Of a stretch of 26,565 bases of DNA, positions 15,044 through 23,280 are shown piece after piece. The stretch's first letter is position 1. Each line of letters starts with the position of its first letter. The stretch covers positions 1 to 26,565 of the forward strand of contig DATDBL010000322.1 in NCBI GenBank assembly GCA_036524855.1, in the 5' to 3' direction. The translations under genes and the position numbers were made by a program. Origin of the DNA: Aldersonia sp036524855. Lineage in GTDB: Bacteria > Actinomycetota > Actinomycetes > Mycobacteriales > Mycobacteriaceae. The notes under the pieces are model-generated. The model ran no database searches. It was not told the DNA's origin and saw nothing but the letters and a program-made list of their open reading frames with translations.

Positions 15044-15637
15044 GTGTACCGCGCCGTCCTCGACACCTGTGCCCTTGTGCCGGGGCTGCAGCGCGACTTT
15101 CTGCTCCAACTCGCTACCGAAGAGGCGTACGCGCCGATATGGGGGTCCGGCATCCTCTTCGAGCTGGACTATGTCCTTGCCGGATTGCACGCGAAGCGCG
15201 GAGTCGCAAACAGCAATGAGAGGCGACGTCACCTCTTCGACCAGATGAGGCGGGCGTTCCCGGGCTCAGAAATCGATGCGCCGAAGGATATCGACTACGC
15301 ATACAACCTCAACGATCCTGACGACGGACACGTCGCCCACGCCGCCATCATCGGCAAAGCCGACGCCATCGTCACCGACGACACCCGAGCCGGGTTTCGG
15401 ATAGCGGCAAGCCTCGCCGAGGCCAACGTCGAGATCGTCTACCCCAATCAGTTCGCTGCGAACACGGTGTCGGCCCGTCCCCAAGCCGGCGTGCAAGCAC
15501 TCGTCGAAATGTCGAAGCGCCGCCGGAACCCGGCTCAATCTCCAGCGGAGATCCTGGATGAGCTCGTCGAGCGGTACGACATGACCGAAACAGCCGACGT
15601 CCTCCGGCCCCTCCTCGAAACTGGACACACCCCGTGA
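15044..15637 (+). CDS. PIN-domain toxin (VapC50 type)
   Basis: A 197-residue PIN RNase. Catalytic acids are Asp7 in YRAVLDTCALVPGLQRDFLL, Glu40 in SGILFELDYVL, Asp94 in NDPDDGHVAHAAIIGKADAI, and Asp112/Asp113 in IVTDDTRAGF. A C-terminal extension (QSPAEILDELVERYDMTETA) of about 45 residues goes beyond the PIN fold and is typical of the VapC50-like subgroup that pairs with excisionase-like antitoxins. It starts with GTG at 15044, 30 nt after the antitoxin stop. The gene is intact. The following relic begins with a GTG overlapping its stop codon, so a third gene was once coupled to the pair. Confidence 0.85.
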   Translation: MYRAVLDTCALVPGLQRDFLLQLATEEAYAPIWGSGILFELDYVLAGLHAKRGVANSNERRRHLFDQMRRAFPGSEIDAPKDIDYAYNLNDPDDGHVAHAAIIGKADAIVTDDTRAGFRIAASLAEANVEIVYPNQFAANTVSARPQAGVQALVEMSKRRRNPAQSPAEILDELVERYDMTETADVLRPLLETGHTP

Positions 15638-15945
15638 GCGAACTCGCCGACTGCGTGCTTCCGTTGATCCGGACACGTGCCGAACTCTCGCGCCGGGCAA
15701 ACCGCCAACGCAGACGGGAGGCGGATGCACGAGGCCGTTGACATCCTTCGAAGCCGCGATCCCGACGACCGATCCGGCCGAGGTGTACGCCGTCACGCAC
15801 AAGTCAGTCGCGAGCGCCATCAAGGTCATCGCGCGGGCCGACGACTCCAGCGGCATCACCGGCGACGCATGCCGTCGGCCACTCGACCTCCACCCCGAGG
15901 ACGCCGCCGATACCCGCGTACCGACCGGCAAGCTGATCGACACGG
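15634..15945 (+). pseudogene. Relic of a hypothetical gene (DUF6880-like)
   Basis: A GTG at 15634 overlapping the PIN toxin stop starts SELADCVLPLIRTRAELSR, which soon hits a stop. Neighbouring frames then give MHEAVDILRS and, after another shift, AIPTTDPAEVYAVTHKSVAS with AIKVIARADDSSGI, GDACRRPLDLHP and RVPTGKLIDT. In order these resemble the front part of a long actinobacterial hypothetical protein that I associate with DUF6880; the family name is uncertain. At least two frameshifts and the loss of everything after LID make it non-functional. No gene is seen between its end and 16174. Confidence 0.5.
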
Positions 15946-15976
15946 TGGCTGTCTCGGAAACCTTGACAGCCACCGC

Positions 15977-16000
15977 TGAGGTTCCCCAGAAAGTGGACAC
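15977..16000. mobile_element. Possible solo IS3-type terminal sequence
   Basis: TGAGGTTCCCCAGAAAGTGG followed by ACAC resembles the terminal inverted repeats of actinobacterial IS3-family elements, which begin with TG and carry an AAGTGGAC block. It lies where the DUF6880-like frame breaks off after GKLID. No transposase is nearby, so it would be a leftover end after deletion. Recognition is from memory of such ends. Confidence 0.35.
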
Positions 16001-16173
16001 GGTGAGTGTGGTCGGAGGTGTCGTCGCGCTGATCTCAACCCCCGATCGAATCTGCTCGGAGGTCGGAGGACACAGGTGATCTCGACCTCGGGTGAGTCGA
16101 GTCTCGAGCGCGAGTGTTCTTCTCGTCTGGGCCTTCAATTATGGTGTTCGCATAGCGGGGCGGAATGGATCGA

Positions 16174-17127
16174 ATGAGCGACGGCGAGGCAGTCGTACCG
16201 GTATGGACGCTGGCAACGCGGGAAGTTGCAGTGCCGGTACACATGGATAATGCAATGACGCCGGAGCGGCTAGCCGAGTTGCGAACGGTCCTCGCGGCGA
16301 TGTCCGATTCGCCGATCGCCACACTCGAGGCTCACCCGATGCCGAAGGATCTTGACCGCCGCACGGGACTGCATCTCGACAGCACCAGTCCGTTGGCTTC
16401 GCACCTGTCGCAGCTCATCAGCCAGACGTCGAAGTCCGCGCCCGCATCGGCCACCGGGGAGGTTCTCTACCGAATGGTCGTGCCAGCCAAGGTCGCCGCC
16501 CAAGTCGGCAGTGGCCTGGTCAAGCCGATGGCTTCGAAGGCCGCTGCCGGCGGCGTACACAGCGCGTTGATCGGTTCGTCGAAGATCGCCGCACAAGCGA
16601 CGTTCGTGCCGGTTGCGGGAAAGGCTGCTGCCGCGGGCGCGGTTGGTGGCTCCGCCGCGACGGCGGGTGCCGCGGCGGCCGGCGCAGGGGCGTTGACCGT
16701 CGCGGCTCCCCTGGTATTGATCGCGGTCGCGGTCGGTGTCAGCGCGCACGCGGACTACAAGCGCCAGATCGCAATCGAGAACATCACCTCGTTGCTCGAA
16801 CAGTTGCACGACGACGCGCTGCAGCACGAACGCAGTTCGCTCAACGGCTGCCGGGCAGCGATCGAGAAGGCCACCGCAGTCCTCCTCGATCAGGGTCGTG
16901 TTGGTCTGGCGCTTGGACTCGACTCAGCCGTCTACGCGATCGAGGTTGCCATCGCCCAGGCCGAAGACCGCGTGAAGAATTGGCGTCGAGCCCTGGACGA
17001 GATCGGAGACCAGCCCGTCGAAATAGCAAAACTGCGAAAGACTTTCGAGGGTATCGAGGACGAATCGGGCAAGTTCCGAGCACACCTGGAACTCGCGGAA
17101 CTTGCGATCGCCCTCAAGAGAGGGTGA
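16174..17127 (+). CDS. Unrecognised protein with Gly/Ala-rich membrane segment
   Basis: A 317-residue protein that I do not recognise. A mostly polar N-terminal third is followed by a run rich in Gly and Ala from about 125 to 190 (for example GKAAAAGAVGGSAATAGAAA and LTVAAPLVLIAVAVGVSAHA), long enough for two tightly packed membrane helices in a hairpin. From about 195 to the end it is helical and charged (YKRQIAIENITSLLEQLHDD, EIAKLRKTFEGIEDESGKF). A hydrophobic hairpin set in a helical protein is the layout of alpha-pore-forming toxins and some defence effectors, but also of ordinary membrane-anchored proteins. ATG 16174 has GGGGCGGA 9 nt upstream; ATG 16165 would touch that site. Its TGA overlaps the GTG of the next gene (GTGA), so the pair is coupled. 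Confidence 0.7.
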   Translation: MSDGEAVVPVWTLATREVAVPVHMDNAMTPERLAELRTVLAAMSDSPIATLEAHPMPKDLDRRTGLHLDSTSPLASHLSQLISQTSKSAPASATGEVLYRMVVPAKVAAQVGSGLVKPMASKAAAGGVHSALIGSSKIAAQATFVPVAGKAAAAGAVGGSAATAGAAAAGAGALTVAAPLVLIAVAVGVSAHADYKRQIAIENITSLLEQLHDDALQHERSSLNGCRAAIEKATAVLLDQGRVGLALGLDSAVYAIEVAIAQAEDRVKNWRRALDEIGDQPVEIAKLRKTFEGIEDESGKFRAHLELAELAIALKRG

Positions 17128-17468
17128 TAGTGCTCCAAGCGGTCGAACACTCGCAGGCCGAACCGGCCAATCCCTTCGAGACGTTCGTCAGTGAACTGCA
17201 ATGGGATCAACAGCGGGTCGGCAAGCTCGAGACTGACATCGGTGCGGTGCTGCGTAAGTTGTCGACGCTCGAGCTCGACCGCCCCCGCGGCTTTCGTGAC
17301 AAGGTCTTCACACCCAGCGAGGTGGATAGACTCTTGCGTACGTCCTACAAGTTGCGCAGGCTCGGCGAGGGCGTGGATATTCGAAATGCTCATTCGGATG
17401 TCACCATCGAGATCGCCCGAGACTCAAACGGATCGGTTGTCGTCTTTCCGGCAACCGCAGCAGCCTGA
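17124..17468 (+). CDS. Small helical partner protein, unknown function
   Basis: A 114-residue protein starting with a GTG that overlaps the preceding stop codon; a second in-frame GTG at 17130 is an alternative. It reads FETFVSELQWDQQRVGKLET, then IGAVLRKLSTLELDRPRGFR, DKVFTPSEVDRLLRTSYKLR and a short beta-like end (SDVTIEIARDSNGSVVVFPA). The helical first half could form a coiled coil with its membrane-associated neighbour. The tight coupling suggests a binding partner such as an immunity or regulatory protein (inference). The family is not recognised. Confidence 0.65.
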   Translation: MIVLQAVEHSQAEPANPFETFVSELQWDQQRVGKLETDIGAVLRKLSTLELDRPRGFRDKVFTPSEVDRLLRTSYKLRRLGEGVDIRNAHSDVTIEIARDSNGSVVVFPATAAA

Positions 17469-17849
17469 GAACACAGGGGCCTCTGCGCGGATGCCGCAAT
17501 TGCGCTCCGAGTACCTCGCCAAACGAACGCGGAGAATCTACCCGGCCGGATATGTATGGGCCGACGGCTCGATAGCCCCGTTTGTACTGCAGCCGTAGTT
17601 CGCGATCATTGGCTGCTTCGCGGTAGTGGGATACGCGGGCTCGTTCTTGGTGTCGTGGTCGCCAGGTGGACCAGTGCAAGCGCGGACAGTTTGTGTTTGG
17701 CCTCCCTGAGTGGCACTGTCGTCACCACCCATCTTGGCCCAAAGGATGGCTGTCGTATCAGTGATATTCGGCCGAGGCCGGGACCGAGTCTATGGTCGCG
17801 ACGGCGATCGACTCCACGCGATCGGCGCTGGACTGCCGATCATCGCGCC
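17469..17849. other. Intergenic region with no convincing gene
   Basis: About 380 bp. A 64-codon minus-strand frame ending at 17538 has varied, non-shadow-like composition (TKNEPAYPTTAKQPMIANYG) and might be a fragment of a small protein, but it lacks a good ribosome-binding site and I recognise no family. Otherwise nothing is seen. Confidence 0.4.
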
Positions 17850-18107
17850 GCCCCGGCAGACCATCTCGGTAGCGCCTGCTGGTCGACAGCGCGGAGTCCA
17901 CCCACAAAGTCACGATCACACGACACGGCAAACCGTCCGCGCGGTATTGATGTCGGTCGACATCTAGAGTCGCTGCACGAGGCGATCTACTGGCTGTCGA
18001 GGCCGGGCACCGCCGAGGCTGTTGCGGCCGCCGACCCCGAGTACGCCACCGGTGACCACCTCGCTCGATGACCTGCGCGCCGATCCTGGCCTTGCGCCTC
18101 GGTGACC
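17850..18107 (+). pseudogene. Relic of a Phd/YefM-family antitoxin
   Basis: Typical antitoxin sequence is spread over three frames: QTISV, then LVDSAESTHKVTITRHGKPS, then AVLMSVD, then LESLHEAIYWLSRPGTAEAV with AADPEYATGDHL, and finally LDDLRADPGLAPR at the stop. In order these make a near-complete Phd/YefM antitoxin whose N-terminal DNA-binding part is damaged. At least three indels and an in-frame stop make it non-functional. The RelE-type toxin relic follows directly. Confidence 0.65.
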
Positions 18108-18386
18108 AACCAGACGCCGGCACCGCACAACCTTCAGATCGCGTCATCGGCACGCCGCGCGCTCTCGCGGCTCCCCGACCGGATCGTGCATTGCGGCCAT
18201 CGAGTTCCTCGCCGGCCCACTCGCCCACAATCCGCACCGACTGAGCAAGGCCCCTTGCGCGACGACCTCGACGGGCCACGTAGCGCCCGCCGAGGTGACT
18301 AACGCATCCTGCTGCGCATTCACGACGACCACCACGCCGTCGTCATCATCGACCTCGGCCACCGCGCACACCTCTACCGCACCTGA
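18102..18386 (+). pseudogene. Relic of a RelE/ParE-family toxin
   Basis: Starting at a GTG (TNQTPAPHNLQIASSARRAL), the frame passes SRLPDRI, switches to AAIEFLAGPLAHNPHRLSK, switches again to PLRDDLDGPRSARRGD, and ends in a further frame with RILLRIHDDHHAVVIIDLGH and RAHLYRT before a stop. This is the full order of a RelE/ParE mRNA interferase, including the LRDDLxGxxSARRGxYR and RAxxYR blocks, but with about three frameshifts. The GTG overlaps the end of the antitoxin relic, the normal operon layout. Positions 18387-18684 show no recognisable gene. Confidence 0.65.
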
Positions 18387-18684
18387 GGACGCACACAAAT
18401 CGACCCGAACGGCCAACGCGCCGAGACCGCGCAGACACTCGACCTCGGCGTCGATCACCCGCAGCGCCACCGCGAAACAGATCGACCACGACACGATCGA
18501 GTCGCCATCCAAAGCCCGGGACCAGCGCCACTGCGCGCGTGGCTCCCGACGCCAGCAGCCCGATCTCGAGCATGCCGCGACGAACAAGCCCTGATCCCCG
18601 ACCGCGCGTCCGGTGAACGAGTGCCCGACGCCGTCGACAGACAGGCACGCGCACGACGAACGAATCCCTGCGACGATCGGACCC

Positions 18685-18986
18685 GGATGGTCTGTGGACC
18701 CGTTGTGGACCCCGACACGGTCGCGAAACCCTCACCACCACCGCGAGACTCGCATCCGCAGTGCGACCCGCCCACATTTGCTCGGCTACAAGATCCAGGC
18801 CCGTTGCGACGGCACGCTATTCGTCAGCACCAACCGAGCGCGAATGGAAACCGGTCAAGTGCGCTACAAATGCCTGTGACCTGCGCAAACAGTTCGAGAA
18901 TTCAGCTCCGTCTCAGAACGCTGGATGTCGGAACCTCCCCTGTCCTACCCTCAGAAACAGGTCCTGAGCAGCGCAAACGCCTTCTG
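18685..18986. repeat. Right-end arm repeat, copy B
   Basis: About 300 bp left of tRNA fragment B and similar to 22831-23110. The best-conserved block is GGAAACCGGTCAAGTGCGCT at 18846 onward; the rest is more diverged. At its left end two GTGGACC motifs (18694-18700 and 18705-18711) sit 11 bp apart, about 280-290 bp from the core. A short frame through it (YKIQARCDGTLFVST) has partial resemblance to the same place in copy C, so the arm may descend from coding DNA. Confidence 0.65.
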
Positions 18987-19029
18987 GTCGCGCTGACAGG
19001 ATTCGAACCTGCGACCACTTGACCCCCAG
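18987..19029 (-). other. att-like tRNA-Pro(GGG) 3' fragment B
   Basis: The minus strand carries the tRNA-Pro(GGG) 3' portion: anticodon loop CTGGGGG, anticodon stem TCAAG, T-arm GCAGGTTCGAATCCTGTC and most of the acceptor strand. The acceptor has one change (GCGC for GCCC on the tRNA strand). Beyond the loop the 5' half is missing and unrelated sequence begins, so it is not a tRNA gene. It is flanked left by the right-end arm and right by a diverged left-end arm. Confidence 0.8.
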
Positions 19030-19151
19030 TACGGAAGAGCCGCACGTCATGCCACGTCACACGCGATATGCCCACCTCCCGCGCCCGCAGAACACGGAGG
19101 AACGCGCAGGTCGTGTGGTCGGACGCATGGCGTGTGGTCCCCGCGTGGTCC
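19030..19151. repeat. Left-end arm repeat, copy B (diverged)
   Basis: Shares CACGTCACACGCGAT and GCGCAGG-CGTGTGGTC blocks with the arms at 14242 and 23155, but is otherwise diverged. Motifs GTGGTCG (19115-19121), GTGGTCC (19134-19140) and GTGGTCC (19145-19151) occur; the last two are 11 bp apart and lie about 105 bp from the core, as in the other copies. Confidence 0.5.
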
Positions 19152-19283
19152 CCAAGGATCGCCGGGGTCACGCGACTGCGCATGACGACCGGAGGGCAGC
19201 CTGGCGAGCGAACCTGCGTCACCTTGTCGCACTGTCGTTCGCCATGAGCACGGGACCATCGTGAGCTGATTTCCGCCAGGTGC

Positions 19284-19317
19284 ATGGGACCACCTGGTTT
19301 GCCAGTTATGGGACCAC
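19284..19317. mobile_element. Possible IS21-type end
   Basis: ATGGGACCAC occurs at 19284-19293 and again at 19308-19317 with CTGGTTTGCCAGTT between. Multiple internal repeats of this kind, with TGGGACCAC blocks, characterise IS21-family termini. No istA or istB gene is present, so only an end remains, next to the ISL3 relic. Confidence 0.4.
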
Positions 19318-19339
19318 TCGGCGCGTCGCGCCGCACCAT

Positions 19340-20066
19340 GCTCGCGGTCACCGGCTGGATGACCTGCCACCCCGACCGCCTCGACACCGACCACGCCCGC
19401 GGACTCGCCGACATCCCGGACCGCAGCGAGGTACTCACGGGCGATCTGGGTGATCGAGTCCGTCGGCGCACAACCCGGTCACTGCGGCGTGCCGTTGCCG
19501 GGTGCGCACCACCAGCGGACCCTCGGGCACCGCAGAGACCTTCCGGCACCGCGTCGACGACGTTCTCGGCAGCGTCGACCGGCATCGTCGCGGTGGATGA
19601 TTCGGGTACCGGGTCCACGTCGGGCGGGTCCACCTTCTCGGTCGGCGACGGTGCGGTCGACTCGTCGGGGTCGGCGCCGGGCGCGGCGCAGGGCGGTGCG
19701 TTCGCCGGCCACGGTCTTGGCGACGGCCGCGGTCAGGTTGTGCCACAGGTGCCACCGGTCGGCGACTTGGGCCTGCGGCGCGGCGACGCGGGCGGCTGAG
19801 GCGTAGGTACCGGCACGGTCGCGGCACATAACCCGTAGGTCCGGGTGTTCGCGAGACCAGTCGGCGAGGGTGTCGCTGGTACGGTCGGCGAGCACACCCA
19901 GCGGACGGTGGGACTCGATGTAGATGATCATGGACCCGCTGACCGCGTCGGGCTCCGGGTCGGGCAGCGCGCACACCATGCGCAGCAGTGTCATTCGGCC
20001 CACGCGCAGCCCGAGTCGTGCAACCGATCTCGCCCGTCCGCCGTCACTGGGGATGACGATCACCAC
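19340..20066 (-). pseudogene. Relic of an ISL3-family transposase
   Basis: The minus strand shows ISL3 landmarks: LGLRVGRMTLLRMVCALPDP, then SHRPLGVLADRTSDTLADWS with REHPDLRVMCRDRAGTYA, and QVADRWHLWHNLTAAVAKTV. Further on, another frame gives LVVRTRQRHAAVTGLCADGL and then an arginine-rich ending. The VLGVDDFALRRG block with the first catalytic Asp is deleted between LPDPEP and the SHRP motif, and there are frameshifts in the second half, so it is not functional. Positions 20067-20111 show nothing. Confidence 0.7.
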
Positions 20067-20111
20067 CCTGTGTAGCGTTGCCTACGGCTGCCGCGCACAC
20101 CGACGCGCCGA

Positions 20112-21635
20112 TCAACGATACGGCGATGGTCGGCGCGATGACTGTGCCCACGAACCACGCCCGCCGAACCGATTCGCCGAACCCACAGTGACGTTCCGCC
20201 CTCCCTGGTCGTCATCGCAAGCGGGGCTCGACACGGTTGCCGATCCTTCCAGGCGCAGCCTGCTCCACCGTGCGGCCACCTGTAGGAGCAGATCTTCTCT
20301 GCCGGTCGCCGCGACGAGTTGGACGCCGATGGGAAGACCCTCGCGGCTCAGTGCGAGCGGCAGGCTGATCGCGGGCTGTCCCGACACGTTGAACGGTGCG
20401 GTGAACGGCCCGAACTCGAAGATGCCGCGGAGCCACGAGCGCATGCCGTGCCGGGGGTCGTCGTAGTCGAGTGTGCCCTACGGCACCGGCAGCCACGCGA
20501 CGGTCGGCGTCACGAGCAGATCGAACCGGGTGAAGAACAGCCCGATGGACCGGGTCACCCGATGTTGGGCATCGAGTACGGCCGCGATGTCGACTGCGGT
20601 GAACGCCCGGGTCTCCCGGAGTACCGCTCGCGAGACTGCCTCAAGCAGAGCGGGATCGGGCCTCCGCGGAGCTCGGAGGATCGCCGCGCCGGTAGCGACC
20701 GCAGTGAGCGTCGACGCCTCGACGACGTCCTCCCCGTCGAACCGAGGGCGCGTCTCGGTCACGGTATCAGATCCATTCGAGGGTCGCGCCGGCGGCGAGG
20801 GCGGCCGCCCCGACCTGCGTGTCGACCGAACTCCCGCCCCACGGCTCGGTCGTCAGAGCCACCCGCAGACGGCCGGGTTCGGCGCGCATCGTGTCGGCGT
20901 AGCGACCGGACTGCGTCGGGGCGGCGTACTTTCCCCGACCGGCGGGCCGGCCACGGCATCGAGCAGATGGGCAGTGTCGCGGACCGTTCTGGTGAGGGCG
21001 AACTCGTAGATGTGCCCGAACCCGGCCTCGCCGACCAGGGGGCCGCAGGGAATGCGGTCGCGACTCGGCTTCAAGCCGACGAGCCCGCAGCAGGAGCGGG
21101 CACGCGGAGCGACTCCCGCGCCGTCGTTGCCGTGCGCCAGCGGAACCGCCCCGGCGGCGACGAGCGCCTCGGCGCCACCACTGGACCCGCCAGTGCCGCG
21201 ATCGAGCGCCCACGGACTGCGCGTCGGCCCGTGCCGCGCCGGTTCCGTCGCGAAGTTCAGCCCGAATACCGGTGCAGTGGTCTGGCCCGGGCCAGCAGGC
21301 CGGCAGACCGGAACCGGGACATCAATTCGTGATCCTAACCGGCAACCGCGCCGCGGATGCTGCGGCAACTGAGCGCGAACGGGACCCCCTTCGCGAACGG
21401 GCCGCTGTCCTTGACGAGGAACGCCAACCCCCGCCAGTGGACCGTCGGACCGGTGATCGAGCGCCGGATCGAACATCGGCATGGTCAGTGCGCCGAGGTC
21501 GGCATCATCAGCCCGCGCAATCGCTTTGCGCGCTGCGGATTCGACCTCAGTCGGCGTCACCTCACCTGCCTGGATCAGCTCACTCAGACCTACGGCGTCG
21601 AACCCGGCGTATTCGTACGGTTCCAGCGGTCCCAC
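20112..21635 (-). pseudogene. Decayed amidase-signature family gene
   Basis: Fragments of one amidase-signature hydrolase run in order along the minus strand: YEYAGFDAVGLSELIQAGEV, GQTTAPVFGLNFATEP, the catalytic glycine/serine block DRGTGGSSGGAEALVAAGAV with GNDGAG, CGLVGLKPSRDRIPCGP, LTRTVRDTAHLLDAVAGPP, then in other frames LRVALTTEPWGGSSV, RSIGLFFTRFDLLVTPTVAW, FTAPFNVSGQPAISLPLALS and GLPIGVQLVAATGREDLLLQ. The family length is about 470 residues, roughly what this span covers. A TAG at about 21335-21337 and at least four frameshifts break it. The Lys of the Ser-Ser-Lys triad is lost or out of frame in the GVPRQGQRP region. The exact end is unclear, about 20112-20200. Confidence 0.8.
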
Positions 21636-22099
21636 TCCTCAGGTCGCGACGACGGATCCAGACGGCCCTGGCGGGCTGCGCGGCGCGACCGAGTTTCCGC
21701 CGCCCGAACAGTTGTAGCTCCACGGTGCACGTCCACCCTCAAGCAGCAGGAGTTGTCATCCACCCGGTGCCAACGCAGCTCAAAAGCGTCGATGACCAAG
21801 TGCTGCCAAGGCTCTCCCGCCGATAGCGGTATCGAGTGCGATAAGTTGACGCCGAGGTCCAGCGGCAGTTGGGCTACCGGTTGGAGGTCATCGAGAGGTG
21901 CCTCGAGCATCGCCGTGTTGAACTGGTTGTCCCGCAACGCAGAACCCACCCGAGAGCGCAATACCGTGGTCCTGGTTGCTGCACCTCCGCCTCGCCGCGG
22001 TCGTCCTCGTGCTGGGCAGTTCTTCGGCAGTCTCGCCACCCGTGCTCGTCGTCGCGCCAATCGACGTACCGACACCGACCAAACCCGCTTTCCGAACGC
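21636..22099. other. Region with no recognised gene
   Basis: About 460 bp. A minus-strand frame contains LEAPLDDLQPVAQLPLDLGV and WQHLVIDAFELRWHRVDD, which read like real protein (Asp/Leu-rich, no arginine run) between about 21725 and 21925. On the plus strand, WLLHLRLAAVVLVLGSSSAV near 21970-22030 looks like a signal or membrane segment. Neither has a credible start, stop and ribosome-binding site. I regard the area as remains of lost genes. Confidence 0.35.
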
Positions 22100-22480
22100 T
22101 CAGATGATCACGAGGTCGAGGCTCGCGTCGAGAGCGCGCAGGTCGTCGGGGTCACTGGTGACGACCCGCGTCTGTGCACGCCGGGCACACACGACGACGT
22201 GGGCGTCGGCAATGTCGCTGGTGCCAGAGCCGGCCAGCAGGTGCCCGACCTGAATGGCGTCCTTCTTGCCGAGCGGGACGACCGCGGTGCGGGGCTGGCG
22301 CAGCAGCCGGGAAAGCCGTGCTTGCCTGGCGGGATCACGGATCGCCTGAGCGAGCGCCGTGCCGGGGATGACGACGAGGTCGCCGGTCTCGTTCGCTCGC
22401 GCGAGCAGCAGCACCACCCGCCTGTCGTTGCGGTCCAATTGGATCAACGGCCCCGCGTCGAGCGTGACTGCGCCCGTCAC
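22100..22480 (-). CDS. PIN-domain toxin
   Basis: A 126-residue PIN-like RNase toxin. TGAVTLDAGPLIQLDRNDRR carries Asp8, VIPGTALAQAIRDPARQARL is the second helix region, GTSDIADAHVVVCARRAQTR holds Asp89 and Asp92, and VVTSDPDDLRAL holds Asp110. The GTG at 22480 overlaps the antitoxin stop (GTGA). Compared with classical VapC, the second acidic position (usually Glu) is a Thr/Ala stretch, a feature of this PIN subgroup or a weakening change. The gene looks intact. Confidence 0.82.
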   Translation of the reverse strand: MTGAVTLDAGPLIQLDRNDRRVVLLLARANETGDLVVIPGTALAQAIRDPARQARLSRLLRQPRTAVVPLGKKDAIQVGHLLAGSGTSDIADAHVVVCARRAQTRVVTSDPDDLRALDASLDLVII

Positions 22481-22734
22481 GCTGCACCCTTCGAGTCGGC
22501 GCGGCCCAACACGTCGTCGGCCCATGCGCGTTCCTCGGCCGTCATCGGGCCTCCGGTTTCCTCCAGCGCCGCGGCGAGGACCGCACCCCATCCACTCACC
22601 TCATCGAGCGAGGTCTGCACGGCGTGCTGGACGAACCCCGACACGCTGTCAGCCTTGCCCTCAGCGACCAGCTCATGTATCGCTTCGACCGCCCGAGCCG
22701 GGAGCGTGATGGTCACTTTCCGCGTGTTCGCCAT
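22477..22734 (-). CDS. Ribbon-helix-helix type antitoxin
   Basis: An 85-residue protein with MANTRKVTITLPARAVEAIH at the N-terminus, a ribbon-helix-helix strand and helix, followed by SVSGFVQHAVQTSLDEV and a C-terminal toxin-binding tail (GGPMTAEERAWADDVLGRAD). It overlaps the PIN toxin by 4 nt. An upstream in-frame ATG gives only a short, non-conserved addition (VIG). Its promoter must lie at the left edge of the right-end arm repeat C, so arm and promoter abut. Confidence 0.82.
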   Translation of the reverse strand: MANTRKVTITLPARAVEAIHELVAEGKADSVSGFVQHAVQTSLDEVSGWGAVLAAALEETGGPMTAEERAWADDVLGRADSKGAA

Positions 22735-22774
22735 ACCGATCACCATACCCCGCCCGGCCGGCGTGCCGGCAGTC

Positions 22775-23110
22775 ACCACACCGCCGAGCGGGTGACGCTA
22801 CGCACGACCCCCTACGCCTCCGGTACAGCTGTGGACCCCGTGGACCCAGGCATGGCCGCGAAACCTAGTCCGCCTCAGCGATATTCAGATCTGCAGGACA
22901 AGCGCGCAACCATCGCATTCAACCCGATTGCCCCGGAGCGCGGTTCGCACATCACCGTCCGAGCATCAACGGAAACCGGTCAAGTGCGCTACAAACGCCT
23001 GCGACCAGCGCAAACAGGTCCAGAATCCGCGTCCGGATCAGAACGCTGGATTCAGGACCCTCCCCTGCCTTACACTCGGAAACAGGCCCTGACCAGCGTA
23101 AACGACTCGT
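22775..23110. repeat. Right-end arm repeat, copy C
   Basis: Best preserved copy of the right-end arm. GTGGACC motifs at 22831-22837 and 22840-22846 are 9 bp apart and about 270 bp from the core. The block CGATATTCA and ACCATCGCATTCAACCC (around 22880-22925) recurs at 25745-25795, and GGAAACCGGTCAAGTGCGCT (22972 on) recurs at 18846. The left boundary extends to at least 22781, where CCGAG-GGGTGACG is shared with the copy near 25600. Confidence 0.7.
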
Positions 23111-23154
23111 TGTCGGGCTGACAGGATTCGAACCTGCGACCACTTGACCCCCAG
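23111..23154 (-). other. att-like tRNA-Pro(GGG) 3' fragment C
   Basis: The cleanest copy. On the minus strand it starts with the 7-nt anticodon loop CTGGGGG (anticodon GGG), then TCAAG, a variable region, the T-arm GCAGGTTCGAATCCTGT, and the acceptor strand CAGCCCGA. These are the positions from about 32 to 73 of a proline tRNA. The 5' half is absent, so no tRNA is encoded. It is flanked left by right-end arm C and right by left-end arm C, the composition of a junction between two tandem elements. Confidence 0.85.
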
Positions 23155-23280
23155 AAATACTGCTCCGGGGTTTGCGCACGTCACGCACGATCTCTACGGC
23201 ATCACCCGACCCGTCGACCTGCAGGAAGTGCACACACGCGCAGGACGTGTGGTCCACAACGGGTCCACAGAATCTCGCTG
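23155..23280. repeat. Left-end arm repeat, copy C
   Basis: About 125 bp nearly identical to 14242-14360. GGTCCAC occurs at 23251-23257 and 23262-23268, 11 bp apart and about 97 bp from the core. These are the reverse complement of the GTGGACC pairs in the right-end arms, so the motifs point in opposite directions on the two sides of the core. Positions 23281-23568 hold no gene. Confidence 0.78.

Noticed and set aside
20319..21332. 337-codon plus-strand open frame
   Set aside because: Antisense to the amidase relic.
23111..23154. Complete tRNA-Pro gene
   Set aside because: Only the 3' part (anticodon loop to discriminator) is present; the D-arm and 5' acceptor strand are missing here and at every other copy.
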